Below, piece after piece: positions 1 through 8,958 of a DNA stretch of 46,945 bases. Every line of letters starts with the position of its first letter. Position 1 is the first letter of the stretch. The stretch comes from Fervidifonticultor_A tertius (GTDB taxonomy: Bacteria > Sysuimicrobiota > Sysuimicrobiia > Sysuimicrobiales > Humicultoraceae), in assembly GCA_031459235.1 (NCBI GenBank), contig JAVKIY010000017.1, positions 1 to 46,945 on the forward strand, written 5' to 3'. Both the position numbers and the translations under genes were made by a program. The notes below the pieces were generated by a model, which did not search any database, had not been told where the DNA came from, and saw only the letters and a list, made by a program, of their open reading frames with translations.

Positions 1-245
1 TGACCGCCACCCTGAGCGACTACGCCCTGCCCAGGGCTCCCCACGTGCCGCGGGTGGACACGATCATGGTCGAGGTCCCCTCGGACGACGGGCCGTTCGG
101 GGCCAAGGGGGTGGGCGAGCCGCCGGTCATCCCGGCGGCGGCGGCCATCGCCAACGCGGTCGCGGACGCGGTGGGCGCGCGGGTCACGGACCTGCCGATC
201 ACGCCGGAGCGGGTGCTGGCGGCGCTGGGCGCGGCGGCGGACTGA
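1..245 (+). CDS. Xanthine dehydrogenase/aldehyde oxidase family, molybdopterin-binding subunit, C-terminal end (partial)
   Basis: Only the last 80 residues are present, read in the frame that begins at base 3; the 5' part lies outside the window. The segment has the typical end of the large subunit of molybdenum hydroxylases: the run GAKGVGEPPVIPAAAAIANA contains the G-x-G-E stretch whose glutamate is the active-site base in this family, followed by the usual closing text TDLPITPERVLAAL. These enzymes hydroxylate purines, aldehydes, nicotinate-like rings or CO using Mo-cofactor with FAD and 2Fe-2S partner subunits. Substrate cannot be told from the C-terminus. The enzyme is probably cytoplasmic. 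The partner genes would be to the left of the window. Confidence 0.85.
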   Translation, partial: TATLSDYALPRAPHVPRVDTIMVEVPSDDGPFGAKGVGEPPVIPAAAAIANAVADAVGARVTDLPITPERVLAALGAAAD

Positions 246-462
246 AACCCCGGCGGGCAGGGAAAACAGCGCCTGGGGCGAATATGGCCTGGAATGCCGG
301 AGGCGGGCGGGGGAAGCCCGTGCCGCGCCGTGGTTCCCGGGGCGACGGACGCAGGAGTTCCCTGGAGCGCATAGAACACCAAGCCGCAAAGCAACACCGT
401 GGTCGGCGGAAAACCTGGACACCGTCGGCCATCGTCGGACTGATTGGTCGAGGAGGTAAACC

Positions 463-1167
463 ATGTACAAACGTCTCTCTGTTGTGGCGGTGGCGATCGC
501 GCTCGTCGTCGCCACAGGCGCGCCGGCATCGGCCGCGACATACTTCCAGCTGCGCTACTGGAGCACGAACCAGCTCTGGAACGCTCCCGGCTTCGGGCCC
601 GACACATGGAGCTCGCCCATGTTCGGGTTTTCCATCCGCCGCGACATCATGGGCGGGGCCTGGGCGCTCAGCTTCAACTACGACAGCGGTCCGCTCAACA
701 ACCCGGTGGGCCTGGTCGACACGCCCGGTGACTACAACCGGTTCTGGAATATCAACCTCCACCGGAACTTCTCGCTGGCGAACGGCATGGCCAGCGTGTA
801 CGCCGGGTACGGCTCGCTAGCGGTCGAGGGCCCGGCCTTCCCCTACCACGTGCGCCAGCGCGGTCCGCGCGTCGGCATTGATGCGAAGGTCAACTTCCGC
901 GAGAACTGGTACGTCGTGGGCGACGTGGCCTACACGTTCGGCGGGACGGCCGAACAGCTGAACTACTCGCTCGTCGGGCTCGTGAGCCTCAACGCCTCGG
1001 CGGTCGAGTACCGCGCCGGCCTGGGCTACATGCGGGGCCGCTGGGGCCTGGAGGGCGGCTACCGTGTGATCGACTGGCGCCACAACACCGCGGCGTTCTG
1101 CGGCGGGGCGTCGTGCAGCTTCAACTGGTCCGGCTGGTACGCCGCGATCAACCTGACGACCCCGTAG
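463..1167 (+). CDS. Secreted protein, probably outer-membrane beta-barrel
   Basis: This 234-residue protein has a clear Sec signal peptide (basic MYKR, hydrophobic core, cut near APASA-A at about residue 24). The rest is made of alternating short stretches rich in Tyr, Trp, Phe and Gly, such as WALSFNYD, ASVYAGYG and WYVVGDVAYTFG, and it ends in the strand-like WYAAINLTTP. That pattern fits an 8- to 10-strand membrane barrel. I do not recognise the family. Two cysteines near the end (residues about 213 and 218) could form a disulfide. A strong ribosome site (GAGGAGGT) lies 6-7 bases before the ATG and a terminator follows, so it is a single-gene unit. If it is a barrel, the host has an outer membrane. 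The barrel reading is inference from composition. Confidence 0.7.
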   Translation: MYKRLSVVAVAIALVVATGAPASAATYFQLRYWSTNQLWNAPGFGPDTWSSPMFGFSIRRDIMGGAWALSFNYDSGPLNNPVGLVDTPGDYNRFWNINLHRNFSLANGMASVYAGYGSLAVEGPAFPYHVRQRGPRVGIDAKVNFRENWYVVGDVAYTFGGTAEQLNYSLVGLVSLNASAVEYRAGLGYMRGRWGLEGGYRVIDWRHNTAAFCGGASCSFNWSGWYAAINLTTP

Positions 1168-1186
1168 CCTGGCACGAACTTCGAGC

Positions 1187-1214
1187 GAAGGCCCGGGCGC
1201 TGGCCCGGGCCTTC
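1187..1214 (+). terminator. Hairpin terminator after the barrel-like gene
   Basis: A perfect 12-bp stem (GAAGGCCCGGGC with GCCCGGGCCTTC) and a 4-base loop starts 20 bases after the stop codon at 1167. It is followed by GTGTTTC, a weak T tract. Stem strength and position fit intrinsic termination. Confidence 0.8.
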
Positions 1215-1293
1215 GTGTTTCTCGACCCGGCGGGTGGTGGGTCTGTTCGTCTCTGACGGCCCGGCGGTCCGGCAGCTCGCCCGTCGCGGCCAG

Positions 1294-1323
1294 TTGTGGT
1301 ACGCACCTGCCAACCGGTATGAT
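1294..1323 (+). promoter_or_regulatory. Candidate promoter of tRNA-Ala
   Basis: TTGTGG (1294-1299), an 18-base spacer and TATGAT (1318-1323) resemble a sigma-70-type promoter. The expected start of transcription is about 10-17 bases before the tRNA at 1341. Confidence 0.5.
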
Positions 1324-1340
1324 GGCTGCGCGGCGCCTGT

Positions 1341-1415
1341 GGGGACGTAGCTCAGCGGGAGAGCACCTGCTTTGCAAGCAGGGGGTCGCCGGTTCGAATC
1401 CGGTCGTCTCCACCA
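1341..1415 (+). tRNA. tRNA-Ala (anticodon TGC), CCA encoded
   Basis: A full cloverleaf can be drawn: acceptor GGGGACG/CGTCTCC (one G-T pair), D arm GCTC/GAGC, anticodon stem CCTGC/GCAGG with loop TTTGCAA (anticodon TGC), and T arm with the loop TTCGAAT. The discriminator is A and CCA is encoded at 1413-1415. The total length is 75 bases. Confidence 0.95.
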
Positions 1416-1485
1416 AGCGATACGTCCCTTCTCCGCTGCCACCCGCGGAGGAAATCAACAGGAGCGCGCAGGAGCATAGGATGCC

Positions 1486-1697
1486 ATGCCCAATCGCGCC
1501 CGGGACTGGCTGCGGCAGGCCTTTGTCGACCCCGAGCAGGCCGAAGATGCCCGCCGGGCCGGGCGACATGAGTGGGCGTGCTTCGCGGCGCATAAGGAGC
1601 TCCGCACGATCACTACGGACCGCTCCAGAGCGAGGAGGCCGTTCGGTATGCCGGTGAGATCCTCGCGTTCGTCCGTACTCAAGTGGCCGGACCGTGA
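1486..1697 (+). pseudogene. HEPN-domain gene with internal deletion
   Basis: The first frame (from ATG 1486) encodes the start of a HEPN protein of the nucleotidyltransferase-linked type: RARDWLRQA, then DARRAGRHEWACFAAHK. At about base 1594 this text stops making sense, while a different frame starting at 1596 carries the family's C-terminal part, with GAPHDHYGPLQSEEAVRYAG and AFVRTQVAGP, ending in TGA 1695-1697. Normal members have roughly 60-70 residues between these pieces. A deletion of about 200 bp plus frame change therefore removed the core. The ribosome site upstream (AGGAGCATAGG) is still there. The first frame runs on without a stop into the nucleotidyltransferase gene, so a fused 181-residue product (1486-2031) is possible. 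Basis: both halves are seen in the sequence; family assignment is from memory of HEPN-MNT pairs. Confidence 0.75.
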
Positions 1698-2031
1698 AAC
1701 CGTTGACCGGGCCATACGGGAGTGGGCGGCCGCCGTCACCCGGCAGCGCCAGGACGTGCTGGCCATCGCCTACGTGGGCTCCTACGCGCGCGGCGATTGG
1801 GGCGTCGGCAGCGATGTGGACCTGCTGATCGTGGTGGCCGCCTCCGAGCAACCGTTTCATCGCCGTGCCCTGGAGTTCGATACGCGGGCCTTGCCGGTGC
1901 CCCCCGACGTGCTCGTCTACACCATCGCGGAGTGGCGCACGATGGCCCGCGGGGAGGGCAGGCTTTGGCGAGTGGCCGAGCAGGAAGGCGTCTGGGTGAA
2001 AGACGCCCGCGACGAGATCGAGGTGTGCTGA
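1648..2031 (+). CDS. MNT-type nucleotidyltransferase (antitoxin-like partner of HEPN)
   Basis: Minimal nucleotidyltransferase domain of about 127 residues. The signature GSYARGDWGVGSDVDLLIVV holds the G-S-x(10)-D-x-D motif of the DNA polymerase beta superfamily that binds metal and nucleotide. In HEPN-MNT modules the MNT protein neutralises the HEPN RNase, in studied cases by AMP-ylating it. Here the HEPN gene just upstream is broken, so the MNT protein is likely an orphan. ATG 1648 is the first plausible independent start, overlapping the HEPN remnant; an in-frame start at 1486 would instead give a fusion with the HEPN N-terminus. Its stop overlaps the start of threonine synthase by 7 bases. 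Confidence 0.75.
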   Translation: MPVRSSRSSVLKWPDRETVDRAIREWAAAVTRQRQDVLAIAYVGSYARGDWGVGSDVDLLIVVAASEQPFHRRALEFDTRALPVPPDVLVYTIAEWRTMARGEGRLWRVAEQEGVWVKDARDEIEVC

Positions 2032-3251
2032 CCTCGAGATCCTCGCAGAGCCAGAGCGCTCTCCTCCACCTCGAGTGCACCGCTTGCGGCGTCCACGTCG
2101 ACGCGGCCGAGCTCCACGGCGTCTGCCCGCGGTGCGGCAAGGTGCTGTTCGCCCGCTACGCTCTCGACCGGCTGCGCGCGGCGCTTCCCCGCGATGCGCT
2201 CCGCGGGCGGCCGCCGTCGCTGTGGCGGTACTTCGAGGCGTTGCCGGTCCGCGATCCGGCGCACGTCGTCACGCTCGGCGAGGGATTCACCCCTCTGCTC
2301 TCGCTCCCCCGTCTGGCTCAAGCGTTCGACGTGCGCGCGGTCTACGTGAAGGACGAAGGCCTCAACCCGACGGGGACGTTCAAGGCCCGCGGCATGGCCG
2401 TCGCGGTCTCGCGCGCCCGCGAGCTCGGCGTCCGGACGCTGGTCGCGCCGTCGGCCGGCAACGCCGGGGCCGCGCTCGCCGCCTACGGCGCGCGCGCCGG
2501 GCTGGACGTCCACGTGATCCTGCCCGAGGACACGCCGCCCGGGATCGTCGCCGAGACCCGCGCCTACGGCGTCGGCGTGCAACTCATCCGCGGCCTGATC
2601 GACGACGCCGGCCGGCTGGCCCGGCAGTTGCAGGCCGAGCACCCCGGGTGGTTCGATGTGTCCACGCTGCGCGAGCCCTACCGGGTCGAGGGCAAGAAGA
2701 CGCTGGGCTACGAGCTGGCGGAGCAGCTCGACTGGTCGCTGCCGGACCTCATCGTCTACCCGACGGGCGGCGGCACCGGGCTCGTCGGCATGTGGAAGGC
2801 GTTCGCCGAGCTGGAGGCCCTGGGGTGGGTCGGGCCGGCGCGGCCGCGCATGGTCGTGGTCCAGGCCGAGGGCTGCGCGCCGATAGTGCGCGCGTTCCGG
2901 GACGGTCGCCCCACGGCCGAGCGCTGGACCGATGCCAGCACCATCGCCGCCGGGCTCCGCGTGCCAGCGGCGATCGGCGACTACCTGATCCTGAAGGCCG
3001 TCCGGGAAAGCGGCGGGACCGCGCTCGCGGTCAGCGACGCGGAGATCCTGGCGGCCATGCTCAGGTTCGCCGCCTCTGGCATCTTCGCGTCGCCGGAAGG
3101 CGCGGCCACCCTCGCCGCGCTGCCCCACCTCCGCGACGCCGGGATGCTCGACCCGCAGAGCCGGGTCGTGCTCTTCAACACGGGTAGCGGCCTGAAGTAC
3201 CCCGAGGCGGTGGGGGCCGCGCTGGCCCTCGAGCGCACGGTTCGCGCGTAG
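2025..3251 (+). CDS. thrC: Threonine synthase
   Basis: PLP enzyme converting O-phospho-L-homoserine to L-threonine and phosphate. The 408-residue protein opens with a small zinc-ribbon-like part (C18, C21, C34, C37; CTACG and CPRCG), as in many bacterial and plant-like threonine synthases. The PLP lysine is K120 in NPTGTFKARG, followed by the phosphate-binding area SAGNAGAALAAYG and the glycine loop PTGGGTG. The C-terminus (NTGSGLKYP) is typical. The GTG at 2025 overlaps the nucleotidyltransferase stop; there is no better start, so the exact N-terminus is uncertain by a few residues. The gene meets the liv operon tail to tail with only 8 bases between, and I see no terminator there. Confidence 0.9.
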   Translation: MLTSRSSQSQSALLHLECTACGVHVDAAELHGVCPRCGKVLFARYALDRLRAALPRDALRGRPPSLWRYFEALPVRDPAHVVTLGEGFTPLLSLPRLAQAFDVRAVYVKDEGLNPTGTFKARGMAVAVSRARELGVRTLVAPSAGNAGAALAAYGARAGLDVHVILPEDTPPGIVAETRAYGVGVQLIRGLIDDAGRLARQLQAEHPGWFDVSTLREPYRVEGKKTLGYELAEQLDWSLPDLIVYPTGGGTGLVGMWKAFAELEALGWVGPARPRMVVVQAEGCAPIVRAFRDGRPTAERWTDASTIAAGLRVPAAIGDYLILKAVRESGGTALAVSDAEILAAMLRFAASGIFASPEGAATLAALPHLRDAGMLDPQSRVVLFNTGSGLKYPEAVGAALALERTVRA

Positions 3252-3259
3252 GCCCGGCG

Positions 3260-4207
3260 CTATCCCTGCTGCGGGCGCTGGGCCGGCCGCGCCGGCGCGC
3301 CGAGCCGGCGGCCGAGCGCGGCGCCCGCCTGCATAAGCCCGCCGGGAAAAGCTACCACCACCAACACGAACAGCACGCCGAAGATGAGCAGGTGGAGCTC
3401 GGCCAGCCGCAGCGCCAGCGCCTCGCGCACCAGGATGAAGAACGCGGCGCCCACCACCGGCCCCCAGACCGTGCCCACGCCGCCAAGGAAGGTGATGATC
3501 AGCGCGTCGAACGTCCAGATCGGGCTGAACGCGAACGAGGGATAGAAGCTCAGGTGGTAGTACGCGAACACGCCGCCGGCAAGCCCCGCGAAGACCGTGC
3601 TCGCCAGCAGCGCGAGCAGCTTCTGCCGGAAGGTCGGGATGCCGATCGCGGCGGCCACGTCCTCGTCCTCGCGGATCGCGGCCAGGCCCAGGCCGAACCG
3701 CGACGCCGAGAACCCCCAGGCGACCGTGGTCGTGCCCGCGGCGAGCAGCAACGCCAGGTAGTACCTCGGCGCGAGCGCGTAGTCGCCGAGCTGCGCCGCG
3801 GACAGCGCCGAGACCTCGGGCATCGCGTTCGCGAAGGTGATCCGCAAAATCTCGGCGAGCGCCAGCGTGCCGATGGCGAAGTACGCGCCGCGCAGCCGTA
3901 GCGACGGCGCGCCGATGAGGAGCCCGGCGGCGCCCGCGGCGGCCACGCCCGCGAACAGCGCCCAGGGCACCGCCGCCCCGTCCAGCCACAGGATCCGCGC
4001 CACCACGGCCCCGAGCCCGAAGAACGCGGCGTGCCCCAGGTTGACCTGACCGCCGAAGCCGGCCAGCAGGTTCCAGCTCTGCGCGATACCCGCGTGCAGC
4101 AGCACGAGGAACAGCCAGTTCAGCACCGCGCTGCGCCCGGTCAGGACCGGTACGGCCGCGAGCAGGCCGAGGGCGAGCGCCGCGGCGGCCGCGCCCCGCA
4201 CGGTCAT
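3260..4207 (-). CDS. livM: Branched-chain amino acid-type ABC transporter permease LivM
   Basis: Inner-membrane permease of 315 residues, with the usual series of hydrophobic segments and the family loop GFGGQVNLGHAAFFGLGA near residue 50. The cytoplasmic coupling stretch AAIREDEDVAAAIGIPTFRQKL, which contacts the ATPase, is intact. It pairs with LivH to form the channel for a substrate delivered by LivK. The ATG overlaps the livH stop (ATGA, 4207-4204), so the two are translationally coupled. It is the last gene of the five-gene operon. HAAT systems move branched-chain amino acids but also urea, amides and aromatic acids, so the substrate is open. Confidence 0.9.
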   Translation of the reverse strand: MTVRGAAAAALALGLLAAVPVLTGRSAVLNWLFLVLLHAGIAQSWNLLAGFGGQVNLGHAAFFGLGAVVARILWLDGAAVPWALFAGVAAAGAAGLLIGAPSLRLRGAYFAIGTLALAEILRITFANAMPEVSALSAAQLGDYALAPRYYLALLLAAGTTTVAWGFSASRFGLGLAAIREDEDVAAAIGIPTFRQKLLALLASTVFAGLAGGVFAYYHLSFYPSFAFSPIWTFDALIITFLGGVGTVWGPVVGAAFFILVREALALRLAELHLLIFGVLFVLVVVAFPGGLMQAGAALGRRLGAPARPAQRPQQG

Positions 4208-5073
4208 GGCCTCCCGAAGAGGCCCGACGGCCGCACCGCCAGCACGATCAGGAAGAGGGCCAGGCCGACGACCTCGCGGTAGACCCCACCGAGGAAGAAG
4301 GCGCTGAGCGACTCGGCGATCCCGAGCCCGACGCCGGCGACGAACGTGCCGAAGATGCTCCCGAGCCCAGCGAGCACGACGACGATGAGGGCTTTGAGCG
4401 TCCAGGAGAGCCCGATCGAAGGGCTGACCGCGTCGGCGATCGACACGAGCGTGCCGGAGACGCCGGCCAGCGCGCTGCCCAGGCCGAACGCGCACAGGTA
4501 CGTCCGGCGCACCGAGATCCCCATCAGGGCCGCGGCCTGCCAGTCCTCGGCCGTGGCCCGGATCGCGCGCCCGGGGTCGGTCCGGTGCAGGAACAGGTGC
4601 AGGCCGCCGAGCGCCACGAAGCCCACGGCGAGCGCGGCCAGCCGCGCCAGTGGAACCACGACCGCGCCGAGGCGCCAGACCTGGCCGGCGTAGGCCGTGG
4701 TGATCGCGCGCTCGTCGGCCGTCCAGGCCAGGATCGCCAGCACCTGGAGGATCAGGGCGAGCCCGAAGCCGATCAGGATCGAGTTCTTCAGCTTCTCCTC
4801 GTCGTGGAGCGGCACGAGCCGGCTGAACAGCCCCAGGTAGAGCACGGCCCCGACCAGGAACAGCGCCGGGCCGCTCGCCGCCAGCGACAGGAATGGGTCG
4901 AGCCCCCACAGGCTGAACAGCCAGAAGCTCGCGTAGCCGCCGAGCATGATGAGCTCGCCGTGCGAGACGTTGAGCATCTTCAGCACGCCGAAGACCAGGG
5001 CCAGGCCCACGGCGGCCACGCCGTACAGCCCGCCGACCAGCGCCCCGAACACGATGTTCTGCAGTACGATCAC
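4204..5073 (-). CDS. livH: Branched-chain amino acid-type ABC transporter permease LivH
   Basis: Permease of 289 residues starting with GTG 5073. The N-terminal VFGALVGGLYGVAAVGLALV and VLKMLNVSHGELIMLGGYA are characteristic of LivH, and the EAA-like coupling segment includes RATAEDWQAAALMGISVRRT. It lies 10 bases after the livF stop and overlaps livM by 4 bases. It works with LivM as the membrane channel. Confidence 0.9.
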   Translation of the reverse strand: MIVLQNIVFGALVGGLYGVAAVGLALVFGVLKMLNVSHGELIMLGGYASFWLFSLWGLDPFLSLAASGPALFLVGAVLYLGLFSRLVPLHDEEKLKNSILIGFGLALILQVLAILAWTADERAITTAYAGQVWRLGAVVVPLARLAALAVGFVALGGLHLFLHRTDPGRAIRATAEDWQAAALMGISVRRTYLCAFGLGSALAGVSGTLVSIADAVSPSIGLSWTLKALIVVVLAGLGSIFGTFVAGVGLGIAESLSAFFLGGVYREVVGLALFLIVLAVRPSGLFGRP

Positions 5074-5083
5074 GGCTGGCGCC

Positions 5084-5799
<716 letters not shown>

Positions 5800-5803
<4 letters not shown>

Positions 5804-6525
5804 GCGGGCGCGCGCTCGCCGAGGTAAACCTCCATGACCCGCGCGTCCGCGAGCACGGCCTCGGGCGCCCCCTCGGCGATCTTCTCGCCCGAGTTGAGCA
5901 CGACGACGCGGCCGCAGATGGACCGGACCGCGCCGACGTTGTGCTCCACGATCATGAGGGTCGTGCCCTCGTCGCGGATGCGGGCGAAGAGGTCGAGCGC
6001 CGCCGCGGCCTCGGCCGGGTTCAGGCCGGCCAGGGGCTCGTCGAGCAGGAGCAGCCGCGGGTGGGTAGCGAGCGCGCGCGCGACCTCCAGCCGCTTGCGC
6101 TCGGCCACGGTCAGACGGCCGGCGGGCACGCCGCCGGCCCACCCCAGCCCCACGCGCTCGAGCAGCGCCCGGGCCGCGCGGCGCGCCGCTCCCGTCGACG
6201 CGGCCGGCCGCGCGCCGTAGAGGCCGGCCACCGCGACGTTATCGGTCGTGCTGAGGTGGGGCAGGCAGCGCACGTGCTGGTAGGTGCGCGCGATCCCGAG
6301 CGCGTTGCGCCGGTCGGGTGTCAGGCGCGTGATGCTCCTACCGTCAAGCGTGATGGTGCCGGCGTCGGCCGCCAGCGCGCCGGCAACCAGATTGAACACG
6401 GTCGTCTTGCCAGAGCCGTTGGGCCCGATCAGGCCCAGGATCTCGCCGGGCGCAACCGCAAAGCTAACATCCCAGACCGCGCGGACGCCGCCGAACGCCT
6501 TGCACAGCCCGGCGACGGCGAGCAA
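5800..6525 (-). CDS. livG: Branched-chain amino acid-type ABC transporter ATPase LivG
   Basis: ATP-binding subunit of 241 residues. Walker A is GPNGSGKT, Walker B is LLLLDEPLAGLNP, and the switch histidine is in IVEHN. The signature motif is LTVAERKRLEVARAL, lacking the usual SGGQ. LivG proteins are relaxed here (commonly LSYGQQRRLE), but this one is further from consensus than its paralogue at 22529. The ribosomal start is not obvious: TTG 6525 fits the alignment best, and the ATG at 6557 is out of frame. The gene sits 81 bases after livK. Confidence 0.87.
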
Positions 6526-6606
6526 CGGGGCGGCCGCGGGCGCGGCCGCCCCGCCATGACCCCCGACGCGAACCTCGATGACCGGTCCTCCCAGGCGCGA
6601 GCGCCG

Positions 6607-7794
6607 CTAGCGCGAGCGCCAGGGCGTCGCCGGGTAGCGGAGCGTCGTCCCTCCCATGTTGCGCGGCCAGACCAGCACCTGCCGGCCGGACTGCCACTGG
6701 ACGAACATCGTGGTGACCATCCCCGTGCCGTCCGGCCGGAAGCGTACCGGCCCGACCACGGTCTGCATGTTCGTGGTCGCGAGCGCGTCGCGGATCGCGG
6801 TGCGATCCGCGCTGCCGGCGCGGCTGATCGCGTTCGCCACGATCTGCACGCACGCGTACGACGGCCCGGTGATGACGTCCGCCGGCCGGCCGAACCGCTG
6901 CTGGTGCTTCGCGTTCAACTCGGCGACGCCGGGGAACCGGATCGAGTGGTGCCAGCCCGGGGAGAGCACCACGTCGTCGCCGTCCCGCCCCAGCGCCTGG
7001 GGCCAGGTCGCGGCATCCGCGGCGCGGATCATCATGATGAACTTCGGGTTATAGTCCAGCTCCTTCATCTGCCGCACGAGCGTGATCCCATCAGGCGGCG
7101 TGGGCAGCGAGAACACGGCCTCCGCGCCCGCGGCCTTGGCCCGCAGGATAATGTCCGAGAGGTCGCGCGACAGCGGCGCGTAGTCCGCCCGCAGGACCAC
7201 CTCGTAGCCGTTCTCGGCTGACCGGGCTGTCCAGATGTCGCCCATCTCGCGGCCCCAGTCGGTGCGCTCCTGGAAGATCGCCACGCGCCGCGGCCGCTGG
7301 TCGGCGGGAATGCTGCCGTTGAGGAACCGGTAGGTCTCGATGGTCAGGTCGGGCGACTTCGGGAACGGCGAGAACAGGTATCGGAAGCCGCGCGTGTGGA
7401 CGGCGTGCAGCGCGAACGCGACCCCGCAGTAGGGCGTGCGGTTCTTCTCGGCCACCGCGGCCGCCGCGGCGTGCAGGTCACTGCCAAACCCGCCCAGGTA
7501 CACGGTCGCGCCCTCCTGCGCCAGCGCCTCCAGCCGGCTGACGGTCTTGGTTGGGTCGGACTCGTCGTCCAGCAACTGGAGCTCGAGCCGCACGCGGCCG
7601 CCGCCCACCTGCACCCCGCCGGCGGCGTTGATGTCCTCGACCGCGATCTCGTAGCCCGCCCGGACCTGCGCCCCGCCGGCCGCGTACCGGCCGGTGAGCG
7701 GGACCACGGCGCCGAGCTTGATGGTCTGCGGGGTCGCCGCGGACGCCGGCAGCGCCAGCAGCGCCACACACAGCACGAGCACCACTCGCCTCAT
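6607..7794 (-). CDS. livK: Branched-chain amino acid-type ABC transporter substrate-binding protein LivK
   Basis: Periplasmic or lipid-free binding protein of 395 residues. It has a Sec signal peptide (MRRVV, hydrophobic core, cut near ASAA at about residue 20) followed by the type-I fold start IKLGAVVPLTGRYAAGG. Later segments such as LLDDESDPTKTVSRLEAL and FSPFPKSPD fit the Peripla_BP_6 family. It has a strong ribosome site (GGGGGAGGT) ahead of ATG 7794. It leads the livKGFHM operon, with a 174-bp divergent control region shared with the quinone oxidoreductase gene. The substrate is unknown; the family binds Leu/Ile/Val, amides or aromatic compounds. Confidence 0.88.
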   Translation of the reverse strand: MRRVVLVLCVALLALPASAATPQTIKLGAVVPLTGRYAAGGAQVRAGYEIAVEDINAAGGVQVGGGRVRLELQLLDDESDPTKTVSRLEALAQEGATVYLGGFGSDLHAAAAAVAEKNRTPYCGVAFALHAVHTRGFRYLFSPFPKSPDLTIETYRFLNGSIPADQRPRRVAIFQERTDWGREMGDIWTARSAENGYEVVLRADYAPLSRDLSDIILRAKAAGAEAVFSLPTPPDGITLVRQMKELDYNPKFIMMIRAADAATWPQALGRDGDDVVLSPGWHHSIRFPGVAELNAKHQQRFGRPADVITGPSYACVQIVANAISRAGSADRTAIRDALATTNMQTVVGPVRFRPDGTGMVTTMFVQWQSGRQVLVWPRNMGGTTLRYPATPWRSR

Positions 7795-7968
7795 ACCGCC
7801 ACCTCCCCCAAGGTGCGGAACGGTTGTCGAGTCGCCGTGAGTGATAGAACGGTTCGCGCCGGCCGCAGCGTCCCCTGCCCGGCCGCGCCCCGCCGCGGCC
7901 GGCGGGTTGCGTGGAGGCCGGCGCGGGCGCCACGTCGAAATGACCGCGGCGACGAAAGGGGGAACGCC

Positions 7969-8940
7969 GTGAAAGCTGTCCGCGTGCACGAGCCCGGCGG
8001 GCCGGAGGTCCTGCGCTACGAGGACATCCCGGTCCCCGAGCCCGGGCCGGGCGAGGCCCGCGTCCGCCTCGAGGCCTCCGGGGTCAACTTCATCGACACC
8101 TATCACCGATCCGGACTCTACAAGCTGCCGCTCCCGGCCACGCTCGGTTGCGAAGGCGCCGGTGTCGTCGACGCGGTCGGACCGGACGTCACGGGGCTAG
8201 AGCCCGGTGCCCGGGTCGCGTACGCCGCGCCGACGACCGGAGCGTACGCAGAGTTCGTCACCGTGTCCGCGGCCCGGCTCGTCCGGCTGCCGGAGGGTAT
8301 CGACGCGCGCACCGGCGCGGCCGTGATGCTGCAGGGCATGACGGTGCACTACCTGACGCACAGCACGTACCCGCTGAAGCCGGGCGAGGTCGCGCTGGTG
8401 CACGCTGCCGCCGGCGGGCTCGGACTGCTGCTCGTCCAGGTCGCCAAGCGCCTGGGCGCGCGCGTCATCGGCACGGTCTCCACCGAGGAGAAGGCGCGCA
8501 TGGCGCGCGAGGCGGGCGCGGACGACGTCATCCTCTACACGCAGCAGGACTTCGAGGCCGAGGTGCGACGCCTCACCGGTGGGCGCGGGGTGGACGTCGT
8601 CTACGACTCGGTGGGCAAGACCACCGCGGAACGGAGCCTGAACTGTCTGCGCACCCGCGGCTACCTGGTCCTTTTCGGAAACGCGAGCGGGCCGGCGCCG
8701 CCGATCGACCCGCTGACGCTGATGGCGAAGGGATCGCTGTTCCTGACCCGGCCGCTGCTGGCGCACTATACGCAGACGCCCGAGGAGATCGCCTGGCGGG
8801 CCGGCGACCTGTTCGCGTGGATCCGCTCGGGGGCGCTACGGGTGCGCATCGCGCACACGTTTCCGCTCGCCCAGGCGGCCGAGGCGCACCGGACGCTCCA
8901 GGGTCGCGGCGTGATAGGGAAGATCGTGCTGGTACCCTGA
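7969..8940 (+). CDS. NADPH:quinone reductase-like medium-chain dehydrogenase
   Basis: This 323-residue protein belongs to the zinc-free quinone oxidoreductase branch of medium-chain dehydrogenases. It starts KAVRVHEPGGPEVL, contains the QOR hallmark ASGVNFIDTYHRSGLY, and has the nucleotide-binding loop AAAGGLGLLLVQVAK in its Rossmann domain. It lacks the cysteine cluster of the zinc-structural alcohol dehydrogenases. The likely reaction is NADPH-dependent one-electron or two-electron reduction of quinones or enones in the cytoplasm. GTG 7969 has an AAAGGGGG ribosome site 6 bases before it. It is divergent from livK. Confidence 0.87.
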   Translation: MKAVRVHEPGGPEVLRYEDIPVPEPGPGEARVRLEASGVNFIDTYHRSGLYKLPLPATLGCEGAGVVDAVGPDVTGLEPGARVAYAAPTTGAYAEFVTVSAARLVRLPEGIDARTGAAVMLQGMTVHYLTHSTYPLKPGEVALVHAAAGGLGLLLVQVAKRLGARVIGTVSTEEKARMAREAGADDVILYTQQDFEAEVRRLTGGRGVDVVYDSVGKTTAERSLNCLRTRGYLVLFGNASGPAPPIDPLTLMAKGSLFLTRPLLAHYTQTPEEIAWRAGDLFAWIRSGALRVRIAHTFPLAQAAEAHRTLQGRGVIGKIVLVP

Positions 8941-8958
8941 CGTGCGCGCCCTGACCGC

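Noticed and set aside
3252..3259. Terminator between thrC and livM
   Set aside because: Only 8 bases separate the convergent stops and no hairpin with a T tract is visible there.
1917..3989. Long minus-strand frame (690 codons) across thrC and livM
   Set aside because: Arg/Ala/Gly-rich antisense text with no motifs, overlapping two certain genes.
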